Shown: positions 9,036 to 16,107 of the stretch, in pieces | Position numbering within the stretch: the first letter of the stretch is position 1 | How the letters are laid out: each line of letters opens with the position of its first letter | From: CAKSHC01 sp045631845 | GTDB taxonomy: Bacteria; Bacillota; Clostridia; Oscillospirales; UMGS1783 | Direction: 5' to 3' | Assembly (NCBI GenBank): GCA_045631845.1 | Contig: JAZQVM010000078.1 | Location: forward strand, 1 to 53,618 | Length of the DNA stretch: 53,618 nt | Position numbers and translations under genes: made by a program | Notes under the pieces: model-generated | The model's database searches: none | What the model saw: the letters and a program-made list of their open reading frames with translations, nothing else | Told to the model about the DNA's origin: nothing

Positions 9036-9887
9036 TTATCTCTCATCGGCAAGGAAGAAAACGGCAATGGTACCGGGACCGGCATGCGCGCCGATAACCG
9101 GACCAATGTCAGCAATGTAGCAAACCTTCTCGCCCGTCTTTTCCTCAATGGTCTTGGCCAGTTCCTCGGCCTGGTCCCGGCAGTCGGCCTGACAGAGCAT
9201 GATCGGCCCGTCGGTACGGGTATCTTGCAACCGCTTGAGTAGGGCATTGAGCGCAGCCTTACGTCCTTTCACCTTAGACATACTGATTAGATGCCCCTCA
9301 TCGTCCACATGGAGTACCGGCTTAATGCCGAGCAGTCCACCGACAAAGGCCACCGTGGGGCTGACGCGACCTCCCCGCTTTAAGTAAACCAGATCATCCA
9401 CCGTAAACCAGTGAGAGATCTTGGGGAAGGTCTCACGCACATATTGCGCCGTTTGGGCAAGATCGGCACCGTCATTACGCTTGTCTACGGCCAGTTTTAC
9501 CATCAACCCTTCGCCCGCCGAGGCACACAGCGTATCAATCGTTTCGATTACTGCATCGGGATATTCCTCCCGCAGTTCCTCGGCCGCCATGGCCGCCGCA
9601 TTGGCGGTGGTAGACAGACCTGTCGAGAACCCGACGTACAGTATATCCTTGCCTTCCTTCAGAAGCGGCTCAAAAGCGGCACGAAAATCGCCCATATTAG
9701 CCGCCGCCGTGCGAGCCACCGCTCCGTCTTTCATGCGATTATAAAAATCAGAAACGGGCATTTCGGTATATTCCTGATCCTCTCCCTCAAAACGAAACGA
9801 CAACTTTACGCAAGAAACATCCCAATTTTCGAGCGTTTTTCCGTCAATATCGCAGGCAGAATCGGTCACAATTGCAAAATTTCTCAT
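9036..9887 (-). CDS. DegV family fatty-acid-binding protein
   Basis: The 283-residue protein begins MRNFAIVTDSACDIDG and has VARTAAANMGDF, GFSTGLSTTANAA and the C-terminal GPVIGAHAGPGTIAVFF signature of DegV. It should bind one long-chain fatty acid and deliver it to the FakA kinase. The start follows AAAAGGAGAAAATT. The second degV gene lies 105 bases downstream on the same strand. The ligand preference of each copy cannot be read from sequence. Confidence 0.92.
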   Translation of the reverse strand: MRNFAIVTDSACDIDGKTLENWDVSCVKLSFRFEGEDQEYTEMPVSDFYNRMKDGAVARTAAANMGDFRAAFEPLLKEGKDILYVGFSTGLSTTANAAAMAAEELREEYPDAVIETIDTLCASAGEGLMVKLAVDKRNDGADLAQTAQYVRETFPKISHWFTVDDLVYLKRGGRVSPTVAFVGGLLGIKPVLHVDDEGHLISMSKVKGRKAALNALLKRLQDTRTDGPIMLCQADCRDQAEELAKTIEEKTGEKVCYIADIGPVIGAHAGPGTIAVFFLADER

Positions 9888-10048
9888 AATTTTCTCCTTT
9901 TATAGCCTTGTTTTTACGCTTTTTATTATGAGCATTATACCCACTTTCTTCAACCTACCAATCCATTTTTTTACTATACTGTTGACAAATCAAGGTGTAG
10001 AATTTTTAGTAGAGCACTCTACCGGCAGGAGAGTGGCAAAAAATTTCC

Positions 10049-10077
10049 TTGATTTCCAATGCTTTTTATGGTATGCT
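10049..10077 (+). promoter_or_regulatory. Promoter of the membrane HTH gene
   Basis: TTGATT (10049-10054), 17 bases, then extended -10 TGG-TATGCT (10072-10077). Transcription would begin only about 10 bases before the GAGGTG ribosome-binding site, giving a very short leader. Confidence 0.55.
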
Positions 10078-10095
10078 TATGGCGAGGTGAAGACC

Positions 10096-10710
10096 ATGGA
10101 AGAACTCAAAATTACCATCGCCGCCAACATTGCCTCCCTGCGCAAAGCGCGGGAGATGACACAGTTTGAATTGGCCGAACGATTAAATTATTCCGATAAA
10201 GCCGTATCAAAATGGGAACGCGGCGAGTCGATCCCCGACATTGCGGTGCTTAAACAAATTGCCGATCTGTTTTCGGTGACGGTGGATTATCTGCTCACGT
10301 CCGATCACTCGGATAAAAAGGAGCAACCGGGCATCATCAGTCAGCGCAACCGTATGTATATTATGGGGCTGAGTATACTGCTGGTGTGGTTTATCGCCAC
10401 CTTGCTTTTTGTTGTATTTGATGTGACACCGCTGAATACCTCAGGGCATTGGCTGACCTTTGTTTATGCCGTTCCGGTTTCGGCCGTGGTGTGGCTGATC
10501 TTTAACTGTATGTGGTTTAGCAGTAAGCTTAACTGGGCCATCATTTCCATTCTGATGTGGTCTTTTCTGCTTTGCTTATACTTAACATTGGCAACGCTGG
10601 GTAGCAACCTGTGGTTAATTTTTATTTTAGGTATCCCCGGACAGGCCATCATCTATTTATGGTCGGGCATTAAATTCAAAAAACGAACACCAAAAAGGAA
10701 AAAGGACTGA
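10096..10710 (+). CDS. XRE-family HTH regulator fused to a membrane domain
   Basis: The 204-residue protein has an N-terminal Cro/CI helix-turn-helix (residues 7-65; MTQFELAERLNYSDKAVSKWERG is split across helices 2-3) and, after a charged linker, about four membrane segments (95-195). HTH-plus-membrane proteins are common in Clostridia; they may sense a membrane signal, but this is inference. The ATG at 10096 was chosen because GAGGTGAAGACC precedes it, while the upstream in-frame ATG lies before the promoter. The protein ends RKKD and its TGA is inside the terminator stem shared with the convergent RHH gene. Confidence 0.85.
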   Translation: MEELKITIAANIASLRKAREMTQFELAERLNYSDKAVSKWERGESIPDIAVLKQIADLFSVTVDYLLTSDHSDKKEQPGIISQRNRMYIMGLSILLVWFIATLLFVVFDVTPLNTSGHWLTFVYAVPVSAVVWLIFNCMWFSSKLNWAIISILMWSFLLCLYLTLATLGSNLWLIFILGIPGQAIIYLWSGIKFKKRTPKRKKD

Positions 10711-10729
10711 GTTTTTACTCAGTCCTTTT
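10700..10729. terminator. Bidirectional terminator between HTH and RHH genes
   Basis: The stem GGACTGAG/CTCAGTCC is flanked by A and T runs on both sides, so it can end transcription in either direction. The plus-strand stop TGA (10708-10710) and the minus-strand stop TAA (10717-10715) both lie within the hairpin. Confidence 0.85.
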
Positions 10730-10858
10730 CAAATGCTCTTTTAATACGAGATTGATATATTGCGATAGGGAGCGATCGTCTTCTTCCGCCCTCTCTCTAA
10801 GTTTCTCCAATATATCTCCATCAATAGTAATGCTGATTTTGTCTTTCAACGGTCTCAT
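10715..10858 (-). CDS. Small ribbon-helix-helix DNA-binding protein
   Basis: This 47-residue protein starts MRPLKDKISITIDGDILEKL, with an alternating-hydrophobic beta strand (KISITID) followed by two helices (DILEKLRERAEE and SLSQYINLVLKEHL), the Arc/MetJ/CopG fold. Such proteins are antitoxins or repressors that dimerise and bind inverted repeats. The start follows GAGGGTGATATT. It is divergent to an unknown 121-residue gene, and the shared promoter region holds inverted TAGTATAATATA copies that could be its operators. No toxin family is recognised next to it. Confidence 0.75.
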   Translation of the reverse strand: MRPLKDKISITIDGDILEKLRERAEEDDRSLSQYINLVLKEHLKRTE

Positions 10859-10871
10859 AATATCACCCTCA

Positions 10872-10933
10872 TATATTATACTATTTTATATAATCCTATA
10901 TTGATTTTTAGTGCAAAGTAGTATAATATACTA
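10872..10933. promoter_or_regulatory. Divergent promoter region with inverted operator-like repeats
   Basis: TAGTATAATATA occurs on the minus strand at 10883-10872 and on the plus strand at 10919-10930. The plus copy extends to the perfect 7+1+7 palindrome TAGTATAATATACTA (10919-10933). Each copy contains the TATAAT -10 box of the outward-facing gene (RHH leftwards, unknown gene rightwards). An RHH dimer bound here would block both promoters; this is inference from the geometry. Confidence 0.6.
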
Positions 10934-10966
10934 ATATATACCGCTAAGTAGGATGAGGTGGCGATT

Positions 10967-11332
10967 ATGAATTTATTAGCCAAAGCAGAAGCGATCATAT
11001 TTTCCGCAGCGCATGAGATCTATCAACACCATCTGCCGCTTGAACTGCCAAACCATATTCTCCAAGAGGTTCTTACCCTCTATCCTTTATCTGAAACTGA
11101 AATTCGAGATCGAATTGAATGGTATGTTATGGATTTCGCTCTTGCTCGATCGTTCCATAATATGGACAAACATTCCGCATACTGGGGGTACGATCTTCTT
11201 GCCGCCTTGCTGGATTATGAAATGACTAACAACTGCCTATGCCCCAATATCTTTGATTTAGAGCCAAATCCTGCCTTTTCTTTTGAACCCGAAATTGCTT
11301 CACTTTTGCCGTATTACATAAAAAAAGACTGA
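10967..11332 (+). CDS. Hypothetical protein, 121 residues
   Basis: I do not recognise this protein. It begins MNLLAKAEAIIFSAAHEIYQHH, is acidic and mainly helical by composition, has no signal peptide or membrane segment, and contains the aromatic-rich SAYWGYDLLAALLDYEM and a Pro/Phe-rich C-terminal part (LEPNPAFSFEPEI). It ends with IKKD. The start ATG at 10967 is chosen over the upstream GTG (10958) because GAGGTG (10954-10959) is the ribosome-binding site. It is divergent to the RHH gene and could be its regulated partner, possibly a toxin, but no known toxin motif is seen. Confidence 0.65.
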   Translation: MNLLAKAEAIIFSAAHEIYQHHLPLELPNHILQEVLTLYPLSETEIRDRIEWYVMDFALARSFHNMDKHSAYWGYDLLAALLDYEMTNNCLCPNIFDLEPNPAFSFEPEIASLLPYYIKKD

Positions 11333-11358
11333 ATTTAACGTCGTGCCATTAAGGACAG

Positions 11359-11395
11359 AAAAAGGATGTGTATAAAAATTCTACACATCCTTTTT
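11359..11395. terminator. Bidirectional terminator after the 121-residue gene
   Basis: AAAAAGGATGTGTA (11359-11372) and TACACATCCTTTTT (11382-11395) are perfect 14-base arms around a 9-base loop, with A and T tails serving both strands. Confidence 0.85.
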
Positions 11396-11403
11396 ACTAT
11401 TTT

Positions 11404-11606
11404 GCGATATATGGCTTTGCCATGCGATATATTTTACCTTGTAAAATGCGATATGTTTTCCTTACGGTAAACACGATATGATATAAATCCTCCTCTACGC
11501 CCGAAGGGCATATCGCAAGACTTTGTCTTATATCGCACCTCTTGGTATATCGCAAATCCCACAAGGGATTTATATCGCTGCGTTGTATCCGTAAGGATAC
11601 AACGCA
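11404..11606. repeat. Ordered array of mini-hairpins separated by GCGATAT / ATATCGC
   Basis: The separators GCGATAT occur at 11404, 11424, 11448 and (as ACGATAT) 11473; their reverse complement ATATCGC occurs at 11510, 11530, 11547 and 11572. Between successive separators sits one small perfect or near-perfect hairpin with a 3-4 base loop: ATGGC/GCCAT, ATTTTAC/GTAAAAT, GTTTTCC/GGTAAAC, GCCC/GGGC, AAGAC/GTCTT, ACC/GGT and AAATCCC/GGGATTT. A 12-bp hairpin (TGCGTTGTATCC and its complement, 11579-11606) closes the right side next to the end of hydF and may act as its terminator. The left and right separators can pair with each other, giving a ladder of 7-bp stems and four-way junctions. There is no coding potential here. 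Confidence 0.85.
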
Positions 11607-11610
11607 TGAC

Positions 11611-12783
11611 TCAGTCCTTTTTAAATACTTGCAGGGAGCGGTGGAGGATGCCGTGCATGGCGGCGATGGCCATGCCGTAGTTGACCATGGGCACCCCTTG
11701 GGCTTCGGCTTTGGCTAAGCGGTGCTTCATTTCGGCCTCGTTTAGCATACAGCCGCCGCAATGGACGATCACCTTATATTCCTTCAGATCGTCGGGGAAC
11801 GTGCCGCCCGATGTAAAGGAAAAGGCGGGCTTGGCTTTGCAATGGTTCTCGATCCATGCGGGCATCTTTACCGTGCCGATATCGTTGCACTGGCGGTGAT
11901 GGGTACAGCCTTCGCTGATGAGGACCTTATCTCCGTCCTTGAGGTCGGCCAAGGCCTTGGCGCCGGCTTTAAGTGCCGACAACTCTCCTTTATACCGAGC
12001 CATCAATATAGAAAAAGAGGTAAGCGGAATATTGCTTGGCACATCACGGCTGACACGGGCAAAGACCTGCGAATCGGTAATGACCATGGCGGGGGTAATC
12101 TTCTTTAAGGTTTCTTGCAACTCTTCGGGTTGAACCGTGACGACGATGCCGTGATGATCGAGAATGTCCCGTATCGTCATCTGCTGGGGCAGGATCAGCC
12201 GTCCCTTGGGAGCCGACTCGTCGATGGGGGTGACCAGCACAACCACATCGCCCTGTTGCAACAGATCGGACACAATGACCTTTTCATTTTTCATTTTTGC
12301 GGCAAACTGCCCCAATTTCTCTTTGATCTGCTCCACACCCTCGCCCGTTACGGCGCTGGCATAAAGGCGGTTCTCGGCTCGATCGGTGATTTGATCGGCC
12401 TTGTTCCAGACGGTGAGATAGGGAATTTTCTTCTCTAAAAAGAGGGCTTCGAGCTGATGATCCTGCTCACTCACGCCAAGACTTGAATCGACCACCAGCA
12501 CGGCAATATCTGTCTGCCCCAAAATCTGCTTGGCCTTTTGCACACGCTTTTCACCCAAATCCCCCTCGTCATCCAATCCGGGGGTATCGATGATCACAAC
12601 AGGGCCGAGGGGCAACAGTTCCATGGCTTTTTTAACAGGGTCGGTGGTCGTGCCCTTAACATCGGACACGACCGACAGTTCCTGACCGGTAATGGCGTTG
12701 ACCAGACTGGACTTGCCGGCATTGCGCATACCGAAAAAGCCGATATGCAACCGCTCACCCGATGTGGTTGACTGCAAACTCAT
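11611..12783 (-). CDS. hydF: [FeFe]-hydrogenase H-cluster maturation GTPase HydF
   Basis: The 390-residue protein has an N-terminal GTPase domain (GMRNAGKS at 18-25, DTPGLDD, NKAD) and the HydF cluster-binding cysteines in the C-terminal part: EGCTHHRQC and VHCGGC about 50 residues later (the CxH...HCxxC signature). HydF is the scaffold on which the two-iron H-cluster precursor is finished before transfer to the hydrogenase. The ATG at 12783 follows GGAGAAGGAT and lies 10 bases after the hydG stop. The end reads FKKD with TGA inside a half-palindrome AAAAAGGACTGAGTC, whose matching right arm is absent, just before the mini-hairpin array. Confidence 0.95.
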   Translation of the reverse strand: MSLQSTTSGERLHIGFFGMRNAGKSSLVNAITGQELSVVSDVKGTTTDPVKKAMELLPLGPVVIIDTPGLDDEGDLGEKRVQKAKQILGQTDIAVLVVDSSLGVSEQDHQLEALFLEKKIPYLTVWNKADQITDRAENRLYASAVTGEGVEQIKEKLGQFAAKMKNEKVIVSDLLQQGDVVVLVTPIDESAPKGRLILPQQMTIRDILDHHGIVVTVQPEELQETLKKITPAMVITDSQVFARVSRDVPSNIPLTSFSILMARYKGELSALKAGAKALADLKDGDKVLISEGCTHHRQCNDIGTVKMPAWIENHCKAKPAFSFTSGGTFPDDLKEYKVIVHCGGCMLNEAEMKHRLAKAEAQGVPMVNYGMAIAAMHGILHRSLQVFKKD

Positions 12784-12793
12784 ATCCTTCTCC

Positions 12794-14245
12794 TTAAAAA
12801 CGGAAGTCACGGCGGTTGGACGCCTTAATAGCCGCAATATTATCCTCAGCAATCTTGCGCACCTTGTCTTTAGGGATGCGGGTCAATTCCCTCTCCACCA
12901 TATCGTAGCCGACGGCCTTGGTAGCATCGCTGGCATAGTCCTCCAAATACTCCGACAAGGTCATGAGCGCGTTGGGATGGCAACAGTTGAGAATCTGCCC
13001 CGTTTTGCACAGGCTCATAAACCGATCGCCCGTACGCCCCTCTCGGTAACAGGCGGTGCAGAAGGAGGGAATATGCCCGTTCTCCATCAGCCAGCGCACC
13101 ACATCGTCGAGCGAACGCTGGTCGGACACGTCAAACTGCTCGGTATCGTGGGGGCGCTCATCATTCGAATAACCGGCGTAACCGCCGACCGAAGTACGGC
13201 TGCCGCCCGACACCTGCGACACGCCCAGATGCAACAGACGGCTACGCACATGCTCACTTTCACGGGTGGAGATGATGATGCCCGTATAGGGCACGGCCAG
13301 ACGGATGCAGGCGGTAATTTTAGCGAAAGTATCGTCGTCGATACCGTTATCGAACTGGTCAGGGTCGATGTCCGAGGCACGCTTTAAGCGAGGCACCGAA
13401 ATGGTATGAGGACCGACACCGTGCACCGCTTCGAGGTGTTCGGCGTGCATAAGCAATCCCGCAAATTCGTATTTATACAGTTCCAGCCCGAACAGAACGC
13501 CCAGCCCCACATCGTCGATACCGCCTTCCATAGCACGGTCCATAGCCTCGGTATGATAGGCATAGTTGCTCTTGGGACCGGTGGGATGGAGCTGCTCATA
13601 GCTTTCCTTATGGTAGGTTTCCTGGAACAGGATATAGGTGCCGATGCCCGCCTCTTTGAGCTTGCGATAGTTCTCAACGGTGGTAGCGGCAATATTGACG
13701 TTGACACGGCGGATATCGCCGTTCTTATGATGGACGCTGTAAATGGTCTTGATGCACTCCAAAATGTACTCGATGGGGTTGTTGACAGGGTCTTCGCCCG
13801 ACTCGATGGCCAAGCGTTTATGTCCCATATCCTGCAGGGCGATAACCTCGGCCTTGACCTCCTCCTGCGTGAGTTTCTTGCGGGGGATGGTCTTATTCTT
13901 CAAGTGGTAGGGGCAATAGACACAGCCGTTGACACAATAGTTGGACAGGTACAGCGGCGCAAAGATAACGATGCGGTTGCCGTAAAAGGCCAGTTTGATT
14001 TCCTCGGCGATTTTATAGATCTGCTCAATCTTTTCGGGGATCTCGCAGGCCAGCAAAACCGAGGCCTCACGGTGGGTCAAACCGGCGCAGGTGTAGCCGA
14101 CCTCTCCCTTTTTGGGGCGGGCTTTTTCCAAAATGGCGTCGATCAGTTCCACATTGTTTTTATTCTCCTCGGCATAGGCGAGGGTGGCACGGATCTCGGC
14201 ATCATCAATAAATTCATGGGCTAATAACGATTTGGGATTATACAT
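12794..14245 (-). CDS. hydG: [FeFe]-hydrogenase maturase HydG (tyrosine lyase)
   Basis: The 483-residue radical SAM enzyme has the CxxxCxxC motif at C104, C108 and C111 (YCVNGCVYC) and the second cluster motif CX2CX22C at C396, C399 and C422 (FCTACYREG and NCC). HydG cleaves tyrosine and builds the CO- and cyanide-bearing iron unit for the H-cluster at its C-terminal cluster. The length and all seven known landmarks match functional HydG. It lies 3 bases after hydE and 10 before hydF in one operon. Confidence 0.97.
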   Translation of the reverse strand: MYNPKSLLAHEFIDDAEIRATLAYAEENKNNVELIDAILEKARPKKGEVGYTCAGLTHREASVLLACEIPEKIEQIYKIAEEIKLAFYGNRIVIFAPLYLSNYCVNGCVYCPYHLKNKTIPRKKLTQEEVKAEVIALQDMGHKRLAIESGEDPVNNPIEYILECIKTIYSVHHKNGDIRRVNVNIAATTVENYRKLKEAGIGTYILFQETYHKESYEQLHPTGPKSNYAYHTEAMDRAMEGGIDDVGLGVLFGLELYKYEFAGLLMHAEHLEAVHGVGPHTISVPRLKRASDIDPDQFDNGIDDDTFAKITACIRLAVPYTGIIISTRESEHVRSRLLHLGVSQVSGGSRTSVGGYAGYSNDERPHDTEQFDVSDQRSLDDVVRWLMENGHIPSFCTACYREGRTGDRFMSLCKTGQILNCCHPNALMTLSEYLEDYASDATKAVGYDMVERELTRIPKDKVRKIAEDNIAAIKASNRRDFRF

Positions 14246-14248
14246 GGT

Positions 14249-15286
14249 TTACTCCTTTATATCGCCGCGGGCGGTGACGATCTCGTAACCGATGGCGGCC
14301 ATTCTTTCCACTAAGGTTTGTTTGCTTTGGGCCGACTCGGCACCGTCGCTGACCTTATTATTATATAATTGATATTTCTTGCGCACGCTGGGGGGAGATA
14401 AATTCGGCATCACGACGTTAGCACCGGACAGTATCCCCTTTTCCCGTCCCATCGGGTCGATCGAGCCGAGGGCGGTGGTGGAAGGCAAGAGCAAATTCGG
14501 TTTGATTAACCGCAAAATAGAAAGCAGGTAGCAGGTCAGTTCGACCGTGCCCGCCTTCTCTGCCCCAAACGGGGTGTCACTTTGAGGGATAAATGGACCG
14601 ATGCCGCACATGGCTGGGGAAAACTCCTCGACAAATTTCAGGTCGGCGGCCAAGTGGGCGCTGGTCTGATTGGGGGAACCGACCATGAAGCCACAACCCG
14701 TCTGAAATCCGATTTCTTTAAGGTCTTGCAGGCAACGCAGGCGGTTTTTCAATGTTAATTCCTTGGGGTGGAGGATGGCATAGTGGCTATCGGTTGCCGT
14801 TTCGTGGCGAAGCAAATACCGATCAGCGCCCGCATCGTACAGTTTTTGATAACTGTCACGGCTGCGCTCGCCCAAGGACAGGGTGACGGCGCAATCGGGG
14901 TATTTTGTTTTCATTTGGCGGATTAGTGCGGTCAGGCGCTCGTCGGTATAATAGCCGTCCTCGCCACCCTGCATGACAAAGGTGCGAAAGCCGAGGCCGT
15001 ATCCCTCTTCACAACAGGCCAAAATATCCGCTTCACTCAGCCGATAACGGGAGCAATTCTCATTGGAACGGCGGATGCCGCAATAGAGGCAATCGTTCTT
15101 ACAGTAGTTGCTGATTTCGATAAGACCTCGAATATAGACGGTATTGCCGTAAATTTCCTGCCGCACCCGAACGGCACGCTTGGCCAATTCTTGGGCCAAG
15201 GCTGGCGTACAATGATCAATAAGCACTTGATACTCGGACAGGGACAGGGAATGTTCCCGCTCCAGCTTATCAATCAAGGCAATCAT
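14249..15286 (-). CDS. hydE: [FeFe]-hydrogenase maturase HydE
   Basis: The 345-residue radical SAM protein has its cluster motif YCKNDCLYC at C62, C66 and C69, the family stretch RHETATDSHY and FMVGSPNQT in the barrel. HydE acts with HydG and HydF to make the dithiolate-bridged two-iron subcluster. Its start overlaps the end of the TM1266-type gene by four bases (ATGA), so translation is coupled. No hydrogenase structural gene (hydA) is in the window. Confidence 0.95.
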   Translation of the reverse strand: MIALIDKLEREHSLSLSEYQVLIDHCTPALAQELAKRAVRVRQEIYGNTVYIRGLIEISNYCKNDCLYCGIRRSNENCSRYRLSEADILACCEEGYGLGFRTFVMQGGEDGYYTDERLTALIRQMKTKYPDCAVTLSLGERSRDSYQKLYDAGADRYLLRHETATDSHYAILHPKELTLKNRLRCLQDLKEIGFQTGCGFMVGSPNQTSAHLAADLKFVEEFSPAMCGIGPFIPQSDTPFGAEKAGTVELTCYLLSILRLIKPNLLLPSTTALGSIDPMGREKGILSGANVVMPNLSPPSVRKKYQLYNNKVSDGAESAQSKQTLVERMAAIGYEIVTARGDIKE

Positions 15287-15534
15287 GCTTTTGACCCCGC
15301 ATAGGCCGTCTTGGCGCTCACGCCCGACAGCCGCCCGATCTTGCCCGAAAGAGCCGAAATAATATCCTGCGGAGCGTCAACGGCCACGCTGATGAGATTG
15401 ATGCCCTTTTCGCAATGGGGGATGCCCATGCGGCCGATGATATACGGGCCGTATTCATGCAAAATGTGATTGAGTTCCATGGCCGAGTCGGGATTCTCCA
15501 CGACCACGGCAATAACCGCTACTCTGGCTTCCAT
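15283..15534 (-). CDS. Iron-only hydrogenase system regulator, TM1266 family
   Basis: The 83-residue protein starts MEARVAVIAVVVENPDSAMELN and has the ACT-like beta-alpha-beta-beta-alpha-beta pattern of the TM1266 family, which is usually found beside hydEFG genes. The molecular role is unknown; the name rests on the conserved association. It is the first gene after the attenuator-like leader and its start follows GGAGAGAAG, part of which lies just past the terminator T tract. Confidence 0.85.
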   Translation of the reverse strand: MEARVAVIAVVVENPDSAMELNHILHEYGPYIIGRMGIPHCEKGINLISVAVDAPQDIISALSGKIGRLSGVSAKTAYAGSKA

Positions 15535-15635
15535 TCTTCTCTCCTAAAATAAAAAACTGCGCCCCGAAAGACGCAGTGATTTTCTGATACTATGCCGTCT
15601 TTCATCTCAAGTGTTACGTTTCGATGTCAGATTAC
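15535..15635 (-). promoter_or_regulatory. Attenuator-like leader of the hydrogenase maturation operon
   Basis: The roughly 100-nt leader contains a terminator before the first gene: minus-strand ACTGCG (15577-15572) and CGCAGT (15561-15556) followed by TTTTTT. Upstream, GAAAGACG (15603-15596) is perfectly complementary to CGTCTTTC (15573-15566), which overlaps the terminator stem and loop, so the two structures exclude each other. A possible further stem is CATC/GATG upstream. This is the layout of a riboswitch, protein-binding or leader-peptide attenuator, but I do not recognise a known aptamer. Confidence 0.65.
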
Positions 15636-15641
15636 AATACC

Positions 15642-15670
15642 ATTATAGTGTACATATTTGTTTTTGTCAA
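15642..15670 (-). promoter_or_regulatory. Promoter of the hydrogenase maturation operon
   Basis: On the minus strand consensus TTGACA (15670-15665), a 17-base spacer and consensus TATAAT (15647-15642). This is among the strongest promoter matches in the window, in keeping with control by attenuation after initiation. Confidence 0.9.
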
Positions 15671-15894
15671 GATTAGAACAAACAATGCCAACCGTAACTA
15701 GCGACGGGAGTCGGTAATTGTTTGAGATGACGGGAATCCGTGCGCTCTCAATTTTGCCGACCGCTCCGAGCGGTGCCCGGCAAAATCTTCGTGCTCCGGC
15801 TCCGGCAATCGCCAACGGTTATCGCTCCGTTGGCGTTGCCTCGACGAACGACGAGCCCTCGGCTCGTGTTCAATTCCCTTATCCAAACTATAAC
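15671..15894. other. Non-coding G+C-rich, hairpin-rich spacer next to tRNA-Thr
   Basis: No credible gene is seen here. The stretch is rich in nested inverted repeats: ATTTTGCCG with CGGCAAAAT around ACCGCT/AGCGGT (about 15750-15785), GCCAACGG with CCGTTGGC (about 15812-15837) and CGAGCC/GGCTCG (about 15851-15867). It also contains TGACGGGAATC (15728-15738), identical to 11 bases of the 3' part of the tRNA-Thr gene (15938-15948). It may be a tRNA-associated repeat or an old integration scar. Confidence 0.5.
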
Positions 15895-15926
15895 AAAAGG
15901 GAGTACCCGTTTGGGCACTCCCTTTT
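15895..15926 (-). terminator. Terminator of tRNA-Thr
   Basis: On the minus strand AAAAGGGAGTGCCC pairs with GGGTACTCCCTTTT (one G-T pair) a few bases after the tRNA 3' end. The A/T tails make it usable from either side. Confidence 0.8.
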
Positions 15927-15928
15927 AT

Positions 15929-16003
15929 TGGAGCTGGTGACGGGAATCGAACCTGCAACCTGCTCATTACGAATGAGCTGCTCTGCCATTGAGCCACACC
16001 AGC
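15929..16003 (-). tRNA. tRNA-Thr (anticodon CGU), CCA encoded
   Basis: On the minus strand the acceptor arm GCTGGTG pairs with CACCAGC, followed by T and an encoded CCA. The anticodon arm is GCTCA-TTCGTAA-TGAGC, which places CGT at positions 34-36 (threonine, codon ACG). The T arm reads CAGGTTCGATTCCCG-like (GCAGGTTCGATTCCCGTC). All four arms are intact and the length of 72 plus CCA is normal. Confidence 0.93.
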
Positions 16004-16036
16004 ATCAAATGCTTATTTATTTTAACAAAAAACCGA

Positions 16037-16065
16037 TTGCAGGTCAACACTTTTTATGATATTAT
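16037..16065 (+). promoter_or_regulatory. Promoter of the CopZ-like gene
   Basis: TTGCAG (16037-16042), 17 bases, TATTAT (16060-16065), followed by AAGGAGG and the start codon at 16108. Confidence 0.6.
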
Positions 16066-16107
16066 TTTTATAGAAACTATATTTTATTTTACAAGGAGGA
16101 TAATAAA

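Noticed and set aside
10715..10858. Calling the RHH gene a definite antitoxin
   Set aside because: No recognised toxin gene is adjacent and the neighbouring gene is divergent instead of co-directional.
11404..11606. The GCGATAT array as a CRISPR locus
   Set aside because: The repeated unit is only 7 bases, units between are themselves palindromic and of 10-18 bases, the separators reverse orientation halfway and no cas gene is present.
12794..14224. Long plus-strand reading frames opposite hydG and mutS2
   Set aside because: They are antisense shadows caused by codon bias; none has a start site, domain or promoter.
15698..15997. A 99-residue minus-strand reading frame over the tRNA-Thr gene
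   Set aside because: It is the tRNA and its G+C-rich spacer read as codons; it has no ribosome-binding site or known domain.
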